A stretch of 64,000 nt of DNA, taken from the NCBI RefSeq assembly GCF_014644415.1, contig NZ_BMKQ01000001.1, forward strand, positions 2,865,217 to 2,929,216, in the 5' to 3' direction. Origin of the DNA: Marmoricola endophyticus (GTDB taxonomy: Bacteria > Actinomycetota > Actinomycetes > Propionibacteriales > Nocardioidaceae). How positions within the stretch are numbered: position 1 is the first letter of the stretch; the number at the start of each line of letters is the position of its first letter. The notes under the pieces are model-generated. The model was not told where the DNA came from. It was given only the letters and a program-made list of their open reading frames with translations, and ran no database searches. This document shows, one piece after another, positions 30,110-39,874 of this stretch. Made by a program: the position numbers and the translations under genes.

Positions 30110-30116
30110 CGCCAAC

Positions 30117-31727
30117 ATGAGTCTGTCTCCGGAGCACCCGAGCATCACCGGCCCCTCCGACCCCGAGGTCGACCCCCGAGCGTCGTACGCGCTCGAGCCG
30201 GACATGGTCGAGGCTCTGACCGACCGGATCATCGCCACCAGCGGGCGCACCGTGCCGTCGTACACCCCGATCACGGGTCAGCCGGTCGCGAACATCCCGC
30301 AGTCGACGCAGGCCGACGTCGCCGAGGCGTACGACCGCGCCCGCCGCGCCCAAGCGGCCTGGGCGCGTACGTCGCTGGACCACCGCCAGTCGGTGCTGCT
30401 CCGGCTGCACGACCTGGTCCTGGACCGCCAGGAGGAGATCATCGACCTGGTCTGCTGGGAGACCGGCAAGGCCCGCAAGCACGCGTACGACGAGGTGCTG
30501 CACGTCGCCCTGACCGCGCGCTACTACGGCCGCACCGCCCACCGCCACCTCGACCCCGAGCGGCGTCCCGGCGTCGTGCCGGGCCTGACCCGGATCGACG
30601 TCAACCACGTCCCCAAGGGTGTCGTCGGGATCATCGCGCCCTGGAACTACCCGTTCACCCTCGCGGTCTGCGACGGCCTGCCGGCGCTGCTCGCCGGCAA
30701 CGCCGTGGTGACCAAGCCCGACGCGCAGACCATGCTCACCGGTCTGCTCGGCGCGCAGCTGCTCGAGGAGGCGGGCTTCCCGCGCGAGCTGTGGAACGTC
30801 GTCGCCGGTCCCGGCCGTGAGCTGGGCACGCCGATGATCGAGCGCTCGGACTACGTCTGCTTCACCGGCTCGACCGCCACCGGCAAGATCATCGCGGCGC
30901 AGTGCGCCGAGCAGCTGATCGGCTGCAGCCTCGAGCTGGGCGGCAAGAACCCGGTCCTCGTGCTGCGCGACGCCGACGTCGACCGCGCCGCTGAGGGTGC
31001 CGTACGCGCCTCGTTCTCCAACTCCGGTCAGCTGTGCGTCTCGACCGAGCGCCTCTTCGTCGCCGACCAGGTCTACGACCGCTTCGTCGAGCGCTTCGTG
31101 GCCCGTACCGAGGCGATGCGGCTGCGCAACGGCCTGGGCTGGGACAACGACATGGGCACCCTGATCTCCCAGGACCAGCTCGACACCGTCACCGCGCACG
31201 TGGAGGACGCCGTCGACAAGGGTGCGCGGGTCCTCGCCGGCGGCCGGGCCCGCCCCGACCTCGGGCGGTTCTACTACGAGCCCACCATCCTCGAGGGCGT
31301 CACGCCGGACATGACCTGCTTCGGCGAGGAGACCTTCGGCCCGGTGATCTCGGTCTACCGCTTCCACGACGAGGCGGACGCGGTCAGCCGCGCGAACGAG
31401 GGCGAGTACGGCCTCAACGCCTCGATCTACTCCCGCGACACCGCCCGCGCCCGCCAGCTGGCCTCCCAGATCAAGTGCGGCACGGTCAACGTCAACGAGG
31501 CGTTCGCGGCGACCTTCGCCAGCATCGACTCCCCGATGGGCGGCATGCGCCAGTCCGGGATGGGCCGACGCCAGGGTGCCGAGGGCGTCCACCGCTACAC
31601 CGAGTCGCAGTCGGTGGCGACGCAGCGGCTGCTGCGGTTCGCCCCGGTGCTGGGCATGAGCGACGAGATGTACGCCAAGGTGATGACCGCCAACCTGCGC
31701 CTGATGAAGAAGCTCGGTCGCGCATGA
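30117..31727 (+). CDS. Aldehyde dehydrogenase, succinate-semialdehyde-dehydrogenase-like
   Basis: A 536-residue NAD(P)-dependent aldehyde dehydrogenase. IIAPWNYPF, CFTGSTATGK (cofactor site), LELGGKNP (general base Glu) and GQLCVSTER with catalytic Cys307 are all present; FGEETFGPV and NEGEYGLNAS close the domain. SSADH is the closest functional guess. The ATG 7 nt after TAGTCT is chosen over a longer frame. Its stop overlaps the ATG of the GMC oxidoreductase, so the two are coupled and may act in sequence. Confidence 0.92.
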   Translation: MSLSPEHPSITGPSDPEVDPRASYALEPDMVEALTDRIIATSGRTVPSYTPITGQPVANIPQSTQADVAEAYDRARRAQAAWARTSLDHRQSVLLRLHDLVLDRQEEIIDLVCWETGKARKHAYDEVLHVALTARYYGRTAHRHLDPERRPGVVPGLTRIDVNHVPKGVVGIIAPWNYPFTLAVCDGLPALLAGNAVVTKPDAQTMLTGLLGAQLLEEAGFPRELWNVVAGPGRELGTPMIERSDYVCFTGSTATGKIIAAQCAEQLIGCSLELGGKNPVLVLRDADVDRAAEGAVRASFSNSGQLCVSTERLFVADQVYDRFVERFVARTEAMRLRNGLGWDNDMGTLISQDQLDTVTAHVEDAVDKGARVLAGGRARPDLGRFYYEPTILEGVTPDMTCFGEETFGPVISVYRFHDEADAVSRANEGEYGLNASIYSRDTARARQLASQIKCGTVNVNEAFAATFASIDSPMGGMRQSGMGRRQGAEGVHRYTESQSVATQRLLRFAPVLGMSDEMYAKVMTANLRLMKKLGRA

Positions 31728-33457
31728 GCTCCACGTACGACGTCGACGTCCTCGTCATCGGCTCGGGCTTCGGCGGCTCGGTCAGTGCGCTGCGCCTGGT
31801 CGAGAAGGGCTACTCGGTCGCCGTGCTCGAGGCGGGCAAGCGCTTCGCCGACGAGGACTTCGCGGACACCTCGTGGGACCTGAAGAACTACCTGTTCCGG
31901 CCCGAGGTCGGCTGCTACGGCATCCAGCGGATCGACGCCCTGCGGGACTGCCTGATCCTCTCGGGTGCCGGCGTCGGCGGTGGGTCGCTGGTCTACGCCA
32001 ACACGCTGTACGAGCCTCTCGCGCCGTTCTACACCGACCCGTCCTGGTCGCACATCGCCGACTGGAAGAGCGAGCTGGCGCCGTACTACGCCCAGGCGAA
32101 GCGGATGCTGGGTGTCGTCGAGTACCCCCACTTCACGCCCGCCGACGAGGTGATGAAGCAGACCGCCGACGAGCTCGGAGTCGGCGACACCTTCCACCCG
32201 ACCCCGGTCGGGGTGTTCTTCGGCGGCCCGAACAACGACGGCGACGGGCTCGACCCGGACCACGAGGTCGCCGACCCGTACTTCGGAGGCGCCGGTCCCG
32301 ACCGCAACCCGTGCCGCAACTGCGGGGAGTGCATGACCGGGTGCCGGCACAACGCCAAGAACACCCTGGCCAAGAACTACCTGTACCTCGCCGAGTCGAT
32401 GGGTGCGCGGATCTTCCCGCTGACGACCGTCACGCGGGTCCGCCCCGACGCCACGGGCGGCTACGAGGTGAGCGCGCGGTTCACCAAGTCGAAGCGGCCG
32501 GGAGCGGGATCGAAGGTCGTCTTCCGGGCCGAGCAGGTGATCCTCTCGGCCTCGGCGCTGGGCACCCAGCGGCTGCTGTTCTCCGCTCGGGAGCGCGGGG
32601 ACCTGCCGCACCTCAGCGACCGTCTCGGAGAGCTGTCGCGCACCAACTCCGAGTCGATCCTGGGCGCGATCTCCGACCGCAAGGACGTCGACTACACCGA
32701 GGGTGTCGCGATCACGTCCTCCTTCCACCCCGACGAGCACACCCACATCGAGCCGTGCCGCTACGGCAAGGGCTCCAACGCGATCTCGCTGCTGCAGACC
32801 GTGCTCACCGACGGCGACGGACCCGGCCCGCGCTGGGGCACCTGGCTCAAGGAGCTGTGGAAGCAGCGGAGCAAGGTCGGCTCGTTCTACGACCTCAAGC
32901 ACTGGTCGGAGCGCACCGTCATCGCACTGGTGATGCAGACGATCGACAACTCCATCACCGTCTACGCCAAGAAGAACCGCCTCACCGGCCGCCGCCACCT
33001 GACGTCGCGCCAGGGTCACGGCGTGCCGAACCCGACCTGGATCCCGATCGCCAACCGCGCCGTGCGGATCATGGCCCGGATCGTCGGCGGCACTCCTGGC
33101 GGCACCATCGGCGAGCCGTTCAACATGCCGCTGACCGCCCACTTCATCGGCGGCTGCACGATCGGCGACTCCGTGGAGACCGGCGTCATCGACCCGTACC
33201 ACCGGGTCTACGGCCACCCCGGTCTGCACGTCGTGGACGGCTCGGCGATCTCGGCCAACCTCGGCGTCAACCCGTCGTTGACGATCACCGCCCAGTCCGA
33301 GCGTGCCCTCGCGATGTGGCCGAACAAGGGCCAGGTCGACCCTCGGCCCGCGCTCGGCACGAGGTACGAGCGGGTCGAGCCGGTGGCGCCGAAGCAGCCG
33401 GCGGTGCCCGCTGACGCCCCCGGGGCGCTCCGGCTGCCGATCGTCGGCGTGTCCTGA
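31724..33457 (+). CDS. GMC-family FAD oxidoreductase, cholesterol-oxidase-like
   Basis: A 577-residue flavoprotein. FAD-binding VIGSGFGGSVSA (Gly13/15/18) opens it; a Cys-rich patch PCRNCGECMTGC (Cys197, 200, 203, 207) and FIGGCTIGDS then VVDGSAISANLGVNPSLTITA form the GMC C-terminal domain with its catalytic region. It resembles mycobacterial ChoD, which also sits near gua genes. It is coupled to the ALDH gene, suggesting an alcohol-to-acid or sterol-side pathway. Activity on sterols is unproven. Confidence 0.85.
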   Translation: MSSTYDVDVLVIGSGFGGSVSALRLVEKGYSVAVLEAGKRFADEDFADTSWDLKNYLFRPEVGCYGIQRIDALRDCLILSGAGVGGGSLVYANTLYEPLAPFYTDPSWSHIADWKSELAPYYAQAKRMLGVVEYPHFTPADEVMKQTADELGVGDTFHPTPVGVFFGGPNNDGDGLDPDHEVADPYFGGAGPDRNPCRNCGECMTGCRHNAKNTLAKNYLYLAESMGARIFPLTTVTRVRPDATGGYEVSARFTKSKRPGAGSKVVFRAEQVILSASALGTQRLLFSARERGDLPHLSDRLGELSRTNSESILGAISDRKDVDYTEGVAITSSFHPDEHTHIEPCRYGKGSNAISLLQTVLTDGDGPGPRWGTWLKELWKQRSKVGSFYDLKHWSERTVIALVMQTIDNSITVYAKKNRLTGRRHLTSRQGHGVPNPTWIPIANRAVRIMARIVGGTPGGTIGEPFNMPLTAHFIGGCTIGDSVETGVIDPYHRVYGHPGLHVVDGSAISANLGVNPSLTITAQSERALAMWPNKGQVDPRPALGTRYERVEPVAPKQPAVPADAPGALRLPIVGVS

Positions 33458-33684
33458 GATCGGCCGAAATCTGTCATGCGCGACGCGTAACCCGCTCCGG
33501 GTCGGCTCGTTGAGGCACATGGAACCAGCGCACGGGTTCCACCGTCCGCGGTTCGTGGACATGCCAGGAGTCGACCACCCTCCCTCCCCGGTCGGCTCCT
33601 GGTGTGTACCTCGGGCCGCGGACCTGTTTTTCGCGCCAGGCAGGCGGTCGAGCCCGAAGAGCGCCAGCAACGCGGTGTCCTCAA
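33458..33684. other. Intergenic region upstream of guaA, no gene seen
   Basis: This 5' part of a 310-bp gap holds small hairpins (GGAACC...GGGTTCC near 33520-33540, CAGGAGTCGACC...GGTCGGCTCCTG near 33566-33602) and a TTTTT stretch near 33628. No credible coding frame. The rest of the gap is the repeat and the guaA promoter. Confidence 0.5.
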
Positions 33685-33729
33685 GGTGGTCGAGCCCGAG
33701 GAGCGCCAGCGACGAGGACGTCGAGACCC
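33646..33729. repeat. Partial family A repeat, two half-copies
   Basis: GGTGGTCGAGCCCGAGGAGCG...ACGTCGAGACC (33685-33729) is a right half of the family A palindrome; a similar but diverged half precedes it from about 33646. No left arm is present. Confidence 0.65.
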
Positions 33730-33754
33730 GGTGAGTCGCGCGCCGGCCGCCACC

Positions 33755-33760
33755 TAGGAT
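33755..33760 (+). promoter_or_regulatory. Putative leaderless -10 of guaA
   Basis: TAGGAT, 7 nt before the GTG at 33768. The rule supports 33768 over the GTG 6 bp upstream. Confidence 0.45.
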
Positions 33761-33767
33761 CGTGCCC

Positions 33768-35327
33768 GTGACCGACCACGACCTCGTCCTCGTCGTCGAC
33801 TTCGGCGCGCAGTACGCCCAGCTCATCGCCCGTCGCGTCCGCGAGGCGAAGGTCTACTCCGAGATCGTGCCGCACGACATGCCGGTCGCGGAGATGCTCG
33901 CGCGGGAGCCGAAGGCGATCATCCTGTCCGGAGGCCCGTCGTCGGTCTACGAGCGGGGCGCGCCGGCCATCGACCCGGGCCTGGTCGACGCCGACGTCCC
34001 CGTCTTCGGCATCTGCTACGGCTTCATGGCCATGGCACAGGCGCTGGGCGGCACGGTGTCGCGCACCGGGCAGCGCGAGTACGGGCGTACCCGCGTCTCC
34101 GTCCTCGAGCCCGGCACCCTCCTCGACGGAGTGCCCGGCGAGCTCGTCTCCTGGATGTCGCACGGCGACGAGGTGACCGCGGCTCCGGCCGGGTTCACCG
34201 TCAACGCCCGGTCGCCGCGCGCCACCGTGGCGGCCTTCGAGGACGTCGACCGCCGCCTGGCCGGGGTGCAGTGGCACCCCGAGGTGATGCACTCCGAGCA
34301 CGGCCAGGCGGTGCTCGAGCACTTCCTGCACGACATCGCCGGGTGCCAGCCGACCTGGACGATGGTCAACATCGTCGAGGAGCAGGTGGAGGCGATCCAG
34401 GCCGCGATCGGCCCCGCGGGCCGGGCGATCTGCGGGCTCTCCGGCGGCGTCGACTCCGCCGTCGCCGCCGCGCTCGTGCAGCGCGCCATCGGCGACCGGC
34501 TGACCTGCGTGTACGTCGACCACGGCCTGATGCGCCAGGGCGAGACGGAGCAGATCGAGCGGGACTTCGTCGCCGCCACCGGTGCCGACCTCGTCGTGGT
34601 CGACGCCGAGGAGCGGTTCCTCTCCGCGCTGGCCGGGGTCGTCGAGCCCGAGGAGAAGCGCAAGATCATCGGGCGCGAGTTCATCCGCGTCTTCGAGCAG
34701 GCGCAGGCCGACGTCGTCGCCAGGGAGCCCGGCGCGGTCGACTTCCTCGTCCAGGGGACGCTGTACCCCGACGTGGTGGAGTCCGGGGGCGGCACCGGCG
34801 CCTCGACGATCAAGTCGCACCACAACGTCGGCGGCCTGCCCGACGACATCGAGTTCACCCTCGTGGAGCCGCTGCGGACGCTGTTCAAGGACGAGGTCCG
34901 CCTCGTCGGCGAGCAGCTCGGGCTGCCTGCGGACATCGTCTGGCGCCACCCGTTCCCCGGCCCCGGCCTGGGCATCCGGATCATCGGCGCCGTCGACCGC
35001 GAGCGCCTGGACATCCTGCGCGCCGCCGACGCGATCGCCCGCGAGGAGCTGACCCGAGCCGGGCTCGACCGCGGCATCTGGCAGTTCCCGGTCGTGCTGC
35101 TCGCCGACGTACGCTCCGTCGGCGTCCAGGGCGACGGGCGCACGTACGGTCACCCCGTCGTCCTGCGCCCCGTCACCTCCGAGGACGCGATGACCGCCGA
35201 CTGGGCGCGTGTGCCGTACGAGGTCCTCGAGACCATCTCCACCCGGATCACCAACGAGGTCGACGAGATCAACCGGGTCACCCTCGACATCACCTCCAAG
35301 CCCCCCGGCACGATCGAGTGGGAGTGA
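33768..35327 (+). CDS. guaA: GMP synthase (glutamine-hydrolysing)
   Basis: A 519-residue enzyme converting XMP to GMP. The N-terminal glutamine amidotransferase has nucleophile Cys83 in [11 protein letters not shown] and the His/Glu pair in [11 protein letters not shown]; the ATP pyrophosphatase domain begins with [14 protein letters not shown]; the C-terminal dimerisation domain ends [24 protein letters not shown]. Two in-frame GTG codons 6 bp apart are possible starts; the -10 spacing favours 33768. The stop overlaps the GTG of a GNAT gene. Confidence 0.96.
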   Translation: MTDHDLVLVVDFGAQYAQLIARRVREAKVYSEIVPHDMPVAEMLAREPKAIILSGGPSSVYERGAPAIDPGLVDADVPVFGICYGFMAMAQALGGTVSRTGQREYGRTRVSVLEPGTLLDGVPGELVSWMSHGDEVTAAPAGFTVNARSPRATVAAFEDVDRRLAGVQWHPEVMHSEHGQAVLEHFLHDIAGCQPTWTMVNIVEEQVEAIQAAIGPAGRAICGLSGGVDSAVAAALVQRAIGDRLTCVYVDHGLMRQGETEQIERDFVAATGADLVVVDAEERFLSALAGVVEPEEKRKIIGREFIRVFEQAQADVVAREPGAVDFLVQGTLYPDVVESGGGTGASTIKSHHNVGGLPDDIEFTLVEPLRTLFKDEVRLVGEQLGLPADIVWRHPFPGPGLGIRIIGAVDRERLDILRAADAIAREELTRAGLDRGIWQFPVVLLADVRSVGVQGDGRTYGHPVVLRPVTSEDAMTADWARVPYEVLETISTRITNEVDEINRVTLDITSKPPGTIEWE

Positions 35328-35785
35328 GCACTCCCGTCCTGCGCCCGGCCAACATCTCCGACGCGCCGGCGCTGGTCGAGCTCTGGGCGCGGGCGGGGGA
35401 GAACCGTGCGCGACCCACGGACCGTGACGACCTCGTCGTACGACTCCTCGAGCGCGACCCGGACGCGGTGATCCTGGCCGAGGTCGACGGCCGCCTCGTC
35501 GGCACGGTCGTCGCCGTCTGGGACGGCTGGCGCGCCCACCTCTACCGCCTCGCCGTCGACCCCGACCTGCGCGGGCAGGGGATCGCACGGCGCCTGCTCG
35601 ACGCCGCGGAGGAACGGCTGCGCGCCCTCGGAGCCGAGCGGATCGACGCGATGGTGCTCGACGACAACGAGGCGGGCCGGGCGCTGTGGTCGGCGGCCGG
35701 CTTCGCGCCGCAGCCCGACTGGTCACGCTGGGTGAAGCCGGTGGCCGGCGACCCACCGCGCCGCGGGCGACGTTGCGACCCCTGA
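35324..35785 (+). CDS. GNAT acetyltransferase
   Basis: A 153-residue GCN5-related N-acetyltransferase. [26 protein letters not shown] (about 70-95) holds the acetyl-CoA pyrophosphate loop (RGQGIA), followed by [13 protein letters not shown]. Coupled to guaA by a GTGA overlap. Its last residues and stop codon are encoded by the left arm of a 49-bp palindrome, which may have replaced the original C-terminus. The substrate is unknown. Confidence 0.85.
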   Translation: MSTPVLRPANISDAPALVELWARAGENRARPTDRDDLVVRLLERDPDAVILAEVDGRLVGTVVAVWDGWRAHLYRLAVDPDLRGQGIARRLLDAAEERLRALGAERIDAMVLDDNEAGRALWSAAGFAPQPDWSRWVKPVAGDPPRRGRRCDP

Positions 35786-35814
35786 CCGCCCACACGAGGG
35801 GCGCGAACGTCGCC
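35766..35814. repeat. Family C palindromic element, copy 1 (49 bp)
   Basis: Left arm GGCGACGTTGCGACCCCT (35766-35783) and right arm AGGGGCGCGAACGTCGCC (35797-35814) pair except for a four-base internal mismatch. The stop codon of the GNAT gene (35783-35785) starts at the end of the left arm. It matches copy 2 in length and tips. Confidence 0.8.
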
Positions 35815-35873
35815 GGCTCACCGGCTGTGGATCGTGCACACGGGATCCGAGCACTTCTCGCCACGGTGGGCCC

Positions 35874-36906
35874 GTGCAACGAACCGTCGGACCGTTCAGC
35901 CACAGTGTCGTGGTGCCGGTCAGGGTCGCCGCTGACGGCAGCGTCGGGCCCTCGGCGAAGGCCGTGCGCGGCCCGGGCTGGCGGCGCACGAGTCGAGGAC
36001 TCTACGTGCGGTCCACGACCGAGCGGTCGCCCGAGCAACGAGCTGTCGAGGCGTCCGTGCTCGTGCCGGGCGGCGGTGCGCTCACCGGCTGGGCCGCGCT
36101 CCGGTGGTACGGCGGGCGCTGGTTCGACGGCACCACAGACGGCGGCCGAACCGAGACTCCGGTCAGCGTTTCCGGGTGCCTGCCTGCGGCCGCAGCGGGG
36201 CATCACGGTCTGCCGGACGTGGCTGCGCCCCGACGTACGACGGTCTGCGCCTCACGGCCCCGGCGCTCGCGGCCGCGTTCGCCGTACGTCGGCCAGCGTC
36301 GCTGGTGGAGGGCGTCGTGGCTGCGGACATGGTGGCCTTCTCGAACCTCGCCTCGATCGAGGAGCTGGTCGCCGCTCTGGACGACCGTCCCGGGGCCAGG
36401 GCAACGCGCAGGCGAGTCGCGCGCTCGCTCTGGCCCACGAGAACTCGTGGTCGCCGATGGAGACCCGGCTGCGGCTGGTCTGGCGGCTGGTCGCCGGGCT
36501 GCCCCCGCTCTCGGTCAACGCGCCGGTCTTCGACCTCGACGGCCGTCACCTCGGCACGCCGGACCTGCTCGACGTCGAGGCCGGGTTGGCCGTCGAGCAC
36601 GACGGCGCCGAGCACCACGGCGGCACACGTCGGCTCGTGGACAGCCGGCGGGAGGACGGGCTGCGCGAGGCAGGGCTGTCGTACCTCACGGTCCTGGGTG
36701 CCGAGCTGCACGACCACGCGCGACTCGCCGAGCGTCTCCGCCGTGCGCGGACCCGAGCGATGGCGGCGCGCCCGTCACCGTGCTGGACCGCCGAGCCGCC
36801 AGCGGGGTGGGTGCACCTCGACAGCGTCGCCAGCCGGCGACGTTCGCGCCCCTGGCCGGACCGTCGAGGGGCAGGAACGTCGCCGTACGTCTCATCGGCC
36901 CGGTGA
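35874..36906 (+). pseudogene. DUF559-like (AbiEi-type N-terminus) protein, frameshifted
   Basis: Homologous-looking protein segments lie in three frames in order: frame of 35874 to about 36170 (RTSRGLYVRSTT...LTGWAALRWYGG), a short stretch in the frame of base 36178 (RPQRGITVCRTWLRPD), the frame of 36104 from about 36235 to 36420 (APTYDGLRLTAPALAAAFAV...IEELVAALD) and back to the former frame from about 36425 (AHENSWSPMETRLRLVWRL...DLLDVEAGLAVEHDGAEHHGG). At least three frameshifts are needed, so the gene is dead or the sequence has errors. The C-terminal half resembles the DUF559/Vsr-like endonuclease fold. Copies of a 49-bp palindrome lie on each side, the second inside its extended end. 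Confidence 0.75.
36836..36884. repeat. Family C palindromic element, copy 2 (49 bp)
   Basis: Left arm GGCGACGTTCGCGCCCCT (36836-36853) and right arm AGGGGCAGGAACGTCGCC (36867-36884). It equals copy 1 in length and tips with a different loop, and lies 8 bp before the stop of the convergent acyl-CoA dehydrogenase. Confidence 0.85.
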
Positions 36907-38259
36907 GGCCAGCCTGCCGCCGAGCTCGAGGAGGGCCCCGGGCGCCTTCTCGGCCATCTTGAGGAACACCTCGCCGGCGCGCGCCCGGGCCAGCGAGCCG
37001 TGCCCGAAGCGGCGGCTCAGCCCGTCGTGGTCTCCGGGCAGGTGGTGGTGCAGCGGCCCCTCGGCGGTCGCGCCGGGGAGGGTGCGGCCGATGACCATGC
37101 GCTGGATCTCGCTGGTGCCCTCGAAGATCGTGTAGAGCTTGGCGTCGCGGTACCACTTCTCCACCGGGTGGTCGTCGACGTACCCCCAACCACCGAGGAC
37201 CTGGACCGCCTGCTCGGTGGCGCGTACGGCGACCTCGGACGCCTTCAGCTTCGACATCGACCCCTCGCTCATGCGGAACGGCACGCCGGAGGCGGCCATC
37301 CACGACGCACGCCAGCACAGCAGTCGCGCGGCGTCGATGTCGGCGCCGATGTCGGCCAGCGGGAAGGCGACGCCCTGGTTGTCGATGATGGGGCCGCCGA
37401 AGGCCTCGCGCTCGGCGGCGTACTGGCAGGCGTACTCGAACGCCGCCCGGGCCACGCCGAGCGCCATCGCGGCGACCATCGGCCGGGTCTGCTCGAAGGT
37501 GCCCAGTGCTCCCGACCGCGTCTCACCGCCCTCGCGTGCCTTGGCCAGCTTGTGCTCGAGCTTGTCGACGCCGCCGAGGAGGTTCTCGCCCGGGATCCGG
37601 CAGCCCTCGAAGGCGAGCTCGGCGGTGTGCGAGGCCCGGTGGCCGAGCTTGGTGAGCTTGCGGACCTGCGTCATCCCCGGCGTGTTCTTGGGTACGACGA
37701 ACAGCGCCTGCCCCTTGGTGCCCAGGTCCGGGTCGACGACGGCGTTGACGATGGTGACGTCGGCGATGCCGCCGTTGCCGATCCAGATCTTGGTGCCGTC
37801 GAGCACCCAGTCGTCACCGTCGCGGACCGCGCGGGTCTGCAGGTGGGCGACGTCGGACCCGCCCTGGGGCTCCGAGACCGCGAGCGCGGCGAGCTTGATG
37901 TCGCCCGGCGTGCCGAACATCTCCGGCGCCCACTGCGCGATCTGGTCCGGCGTCCCGGCCTGGTTGAGCGAGGACAGCGCCAGCGCGGGGAGCACGATGG
38001 TCAGCCCGATCCCCGCACAGCCCCAGAAGATCTCCTCCAGGAACAGCGGAAGCGACAGCCCGGTCGGGTCGGCGATCAGGTCGGCGTAAAACAGCGCGTT
38101 GTAGAACCCCTGGCCGGCCGCCTCGTCGACGATGTCCCAGGGACACTCCTCGAGCTTGTCGTACTTCGCCGAGACCGGACGGATCACGTCCTCGGCGAAC
38201 GTGTGCGCTCGTCGCACCAGCTCGTGCTGCGCGCCGGTCAGGGTGAGCTCGAACGTCAT
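36892..38259 (-). CDS. Acyl-CoA dehydrogenase
   Basis: A 455-residue FAD acyl-CoA dehydrogenase. AALAVSEPQGGSDVAHLQT (about 125-143) is the first family signature, GTKIWIGNGGIADV the second, and QVLGGWGYVDDHPVEKWYRDAKLYTIFEGTSEIQRMVIGR (about 345-385) the C-terminal FAD site with the catalytic Glu in FEGTSEIQ. A C-terminal extension of about 60 residues follows. GGAGG precedes the ATG. The acyl chain preference is unknown. Confidence 0.92.
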   Translation of the reverse strand: MTFELTLTGAQHELVRRAHTFAEDVIRPVSAKYDKLEECPWDIVDEAAGQGFYNALFYADLIADPTGLSLPLFLEEIFWGCAGIGLTIVLPALALSSLNQAGTPDQIAQWAPEMFGTPGDIKLAALAVSEPQGGSDVAHLQTRAVRDGDDWVLDGTKIWIGNGGIADVTIVNAVVDPDLGTKGQALFVVPKNTPGMTQVRKLTKLGHRASHTAELAFEGCRIPGENLLGGVDKLEHKLAKAREGGETRSGALGTFEQTRPMVAAMALGVARAAFEYACQYAAEREAFGGPIIDNQGVAFPLADIGADIDAARLLCWRASWMAASGVPFRMSEGSMSKLKASEVAVRATEQAVQVLGGWGYVDDHPVEKWYRDAKLYTIFEGTSEIQRMVIGRTLPGATAEGPLHHHLPGDHDGLSRRFGHGSLARARAGEVFLKMAEKAPGALLELGGRLASPGR

Positions 38260-38325
38260 GCGGACCTCCGGATCGACCAGGTGCCGTGAGAGTACGCTCG
38301 TGCACTCCCCGGCCGTGGCACCAGG

Positions 38326-38538
38326 TCAGTCGGTGCCGAGGACCGAAGCGACGGAGACCTCGCCGTGCTCGTCGATCGCGGCGACCAGGGCAGCGACCTC
38401 CTGCTCTGTCACCTCGAGGTCCGTCTCGCCGAACGCCTCCCGCAGCTCCTTGTCGAGCGTGCTCTCCGGTGCGGCGTCCTGGTACGACGAGACGCGGTCG
38501 ACGACGGCCTGCATGGCTTCTGCGCGATCGGTGTCCAT
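38326..38538 (-). CDS. Small acidic hypothetical protein
   Basis: A 70-residue frame: MDTDRAEAMQAVVDRV... with many Asp/Glu (LDKELREAFGETDLEVTEQEVAALV). It is probably helical. The ATG at 38538 is the best internal start; the ribosome site is weak. It lies between the acyl-CoA dehydrogenase and SDR genes on the same strand. No family recognised. Confidence 0.45.
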   Translation of the reverse strand: MDTDRAEAMQAVVDRVSSYQDAAPESTLDKELREAFGETDLEVTEQEVAALVAAIDEHGEVSVASVLGTD

Positions 38539-38617
38539 GCCGGCGTCGTACCCCGTCGGCGCAGGCCGCACCCCGCCCGCCGGGGTGGTCTGCTCACGAC
38601 CGGCCGCGATGGTGCGC

Positions 38618-39283
38618 TCAGTCGCTGGAGACCTGTACCCGGAACGTGTCGCGCTCGGTGTGCAGCGCCCACAGCTTCTCGGCGAGGACGTCGGGGTCCT
38701 TCTCGTCGTCGCCCTCGACGATCGCGCCGCCGATGATCAGCTGGCCGACGTAGATGCCCTCCTCGCCGAGCACCTCGTGCAGCAGCTCGGCGTAGGCCGC
38801 CTGCCCGGCGAAGGCCACCGACGTCCCCGTCACGTTGCGGCCGGGCTTGACCGCGGATCCGCCGTTGACGAAGAGGATCGAGCCCTTGTTCTCGCCGAGG
38901 AAGCGCATCCCGGGCACGACCGCGTGCACCGCGGCGACCGGGCCGTAGATGGAGAACTCGACGGGGCCCTTCAGGTCGTCCGGCATCGTCTCGAGGACGG
39001 GCCGCATGAAGTCCTTCTGCGGCAGCGGGGAGTACTGCACGACCTCGACCGGGCCGAGCTCGTTGGTGGCCTGCTCCAGCGCGCGGCTGATCGAGTCGGG
39101 GTCGCGGACGTCGGCGGCGAAGCCCTTCGCCTGCACGCCGTCGGACTCCAGGTCGCTGGCCAGCGCGTCGAGGCGGCCCTGATGGCGCGAGATCAGCGCG
39201 ACCGAGAAGCCCTCCCTGCCGAAGCGTCGGGCCACGGCAGCGCCGAGCCCCTTGCCTGCACCGATGATCGCCAAAGTCGTCAT
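38618..39283 (-). CDS. Short-chain dehydrogenase/reductase
   Basis: A 221-residue Rossmann-fold oxidoreductase. IIGAGKGLGAAVARRFG (about 5-22) is the dinucleotide site; ADVRDPDS and a YxxxK-like region are diverged: the usual Tyr-Lys pair reads AFAGQAAYAELLHEVL, with Tyr present but Lys replaced by Leu. The catalytic function may therefore be altered. The start is the ATG at 39283, 6 codons inside the open frame. It is 28 bp downstream of the phenolic acid decarboxylase gene, so probably in its operon. Confidence 0.75.
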   Translation of the reverse strand: MTTLAIIGAGKGLGAAVARRFGREGFSVALISRHQGRLDALASDLESDGVQAKGFAADVRDPDSISRALEQATNELGPVEVVQYSPLPQKDFMRPVLETMPDDLKGPVEFSIYGPVAAVHAVVPGMRFLGENKGSILFVNGGSAVKPGRNVTGTSVAFAGQAAYAELLHEVLGEEGIYVGQLIIGGAIVEGDDEKDPDVLAEKLWALHTERDTFRVQVSSD

Positions 39284-39311
39284 GCCATGCGCAGCGGGCA
39301 CGGTCGGGCGA

Positions 39312-39851
39312 CTATTCCGAGCGGACCTGATTCCACCCCGTGCGGTGGGCGACGTCGACCGACGGGTCGCTGGGCGGGGCCGCGATCACGGACTCGTCGT
39401 CCCTGCCGACGTGCTCGAAGAGGGTCAGGTACGCGAACTCCGGCACCACCATCACGGGGTACGTCGGTCCCGCGTCGCGGAAGGCGCGCATCTCCTCGAG
39501 GTGCTCGTTCTGGAACAGCACCGTCCGGGATCCGTCCTCCTCGACCCAGTGGGGGAAGAAGATGGTCCCGTGCAGCCGGCGCCGCGACGGCAGCACGTTG
39601 ACGACTACCGAGGTGCCGGTGGGCTCGTGCCAGGAGATCTTGAAGACGTCGTCGTCCAGCGCGACCAGGTCGACCTCCTGGTCCTTCACCCAGCGCCCAC
39701 CGACCATGCCGGAGTGGATGCGGTAGTCGATGGTCGTCGGGTTCTTCACATACATCTCGTACTGCCAGCCGTTGGCGTAGGTGTAGACGAAGCGGTGTCC
39801 GACGATGCCGGACAGGTCCTGGGCGGGGGCGGGGTGCTCGACGCTGGTCAC
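39312..39851 (-). CDS. padC: Phenolic acid decarboxylase
   Basis: A 179-residue protein matching bacterial phenolic acid decarboxylase, which converts ferulic, p-coumaric and caffeic acids into vinyl phenols. [20 protein letters not shown] and [21 protein letters not shown] (about 20-60) are the family core, with the active-site Tyr pair and Arg/Glu, and [12 protein letters not shown] and [13 protein letters not shown] follow. The GTG start is chosen for family length. Placed with an SDR and a flavin stress protein; no PadR-type repressor is nearby. Confidence 0.9.
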   Translation of the reverse strand: MTSVEHPAPAQDLSGIVGHRFVYTYANGWQYEMYVKNPTTIDYRIHSGMVGGRWVKDQEVDLVALDDDVFKISWHEPTGTSVVVNVLPSRRRLHGTIFFPHWVEEDGSRTVLFQNEHLEEMRAFRDAGPTYPVMVVPEFAYLTLFEHVGRDDESVIAAPPSDPSVDVAHRTGWNQVRSE

Positions 39852-39874
39852 CCCGCCACCGTCCCACGTCGTGC

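Noticed and set aside
33458-33684. Small RNA or riboswitch before guaA
   Set aside because: Hairpins exist, but guanine-type riboswitch core sequences are absent and a repeat interrupts the region.
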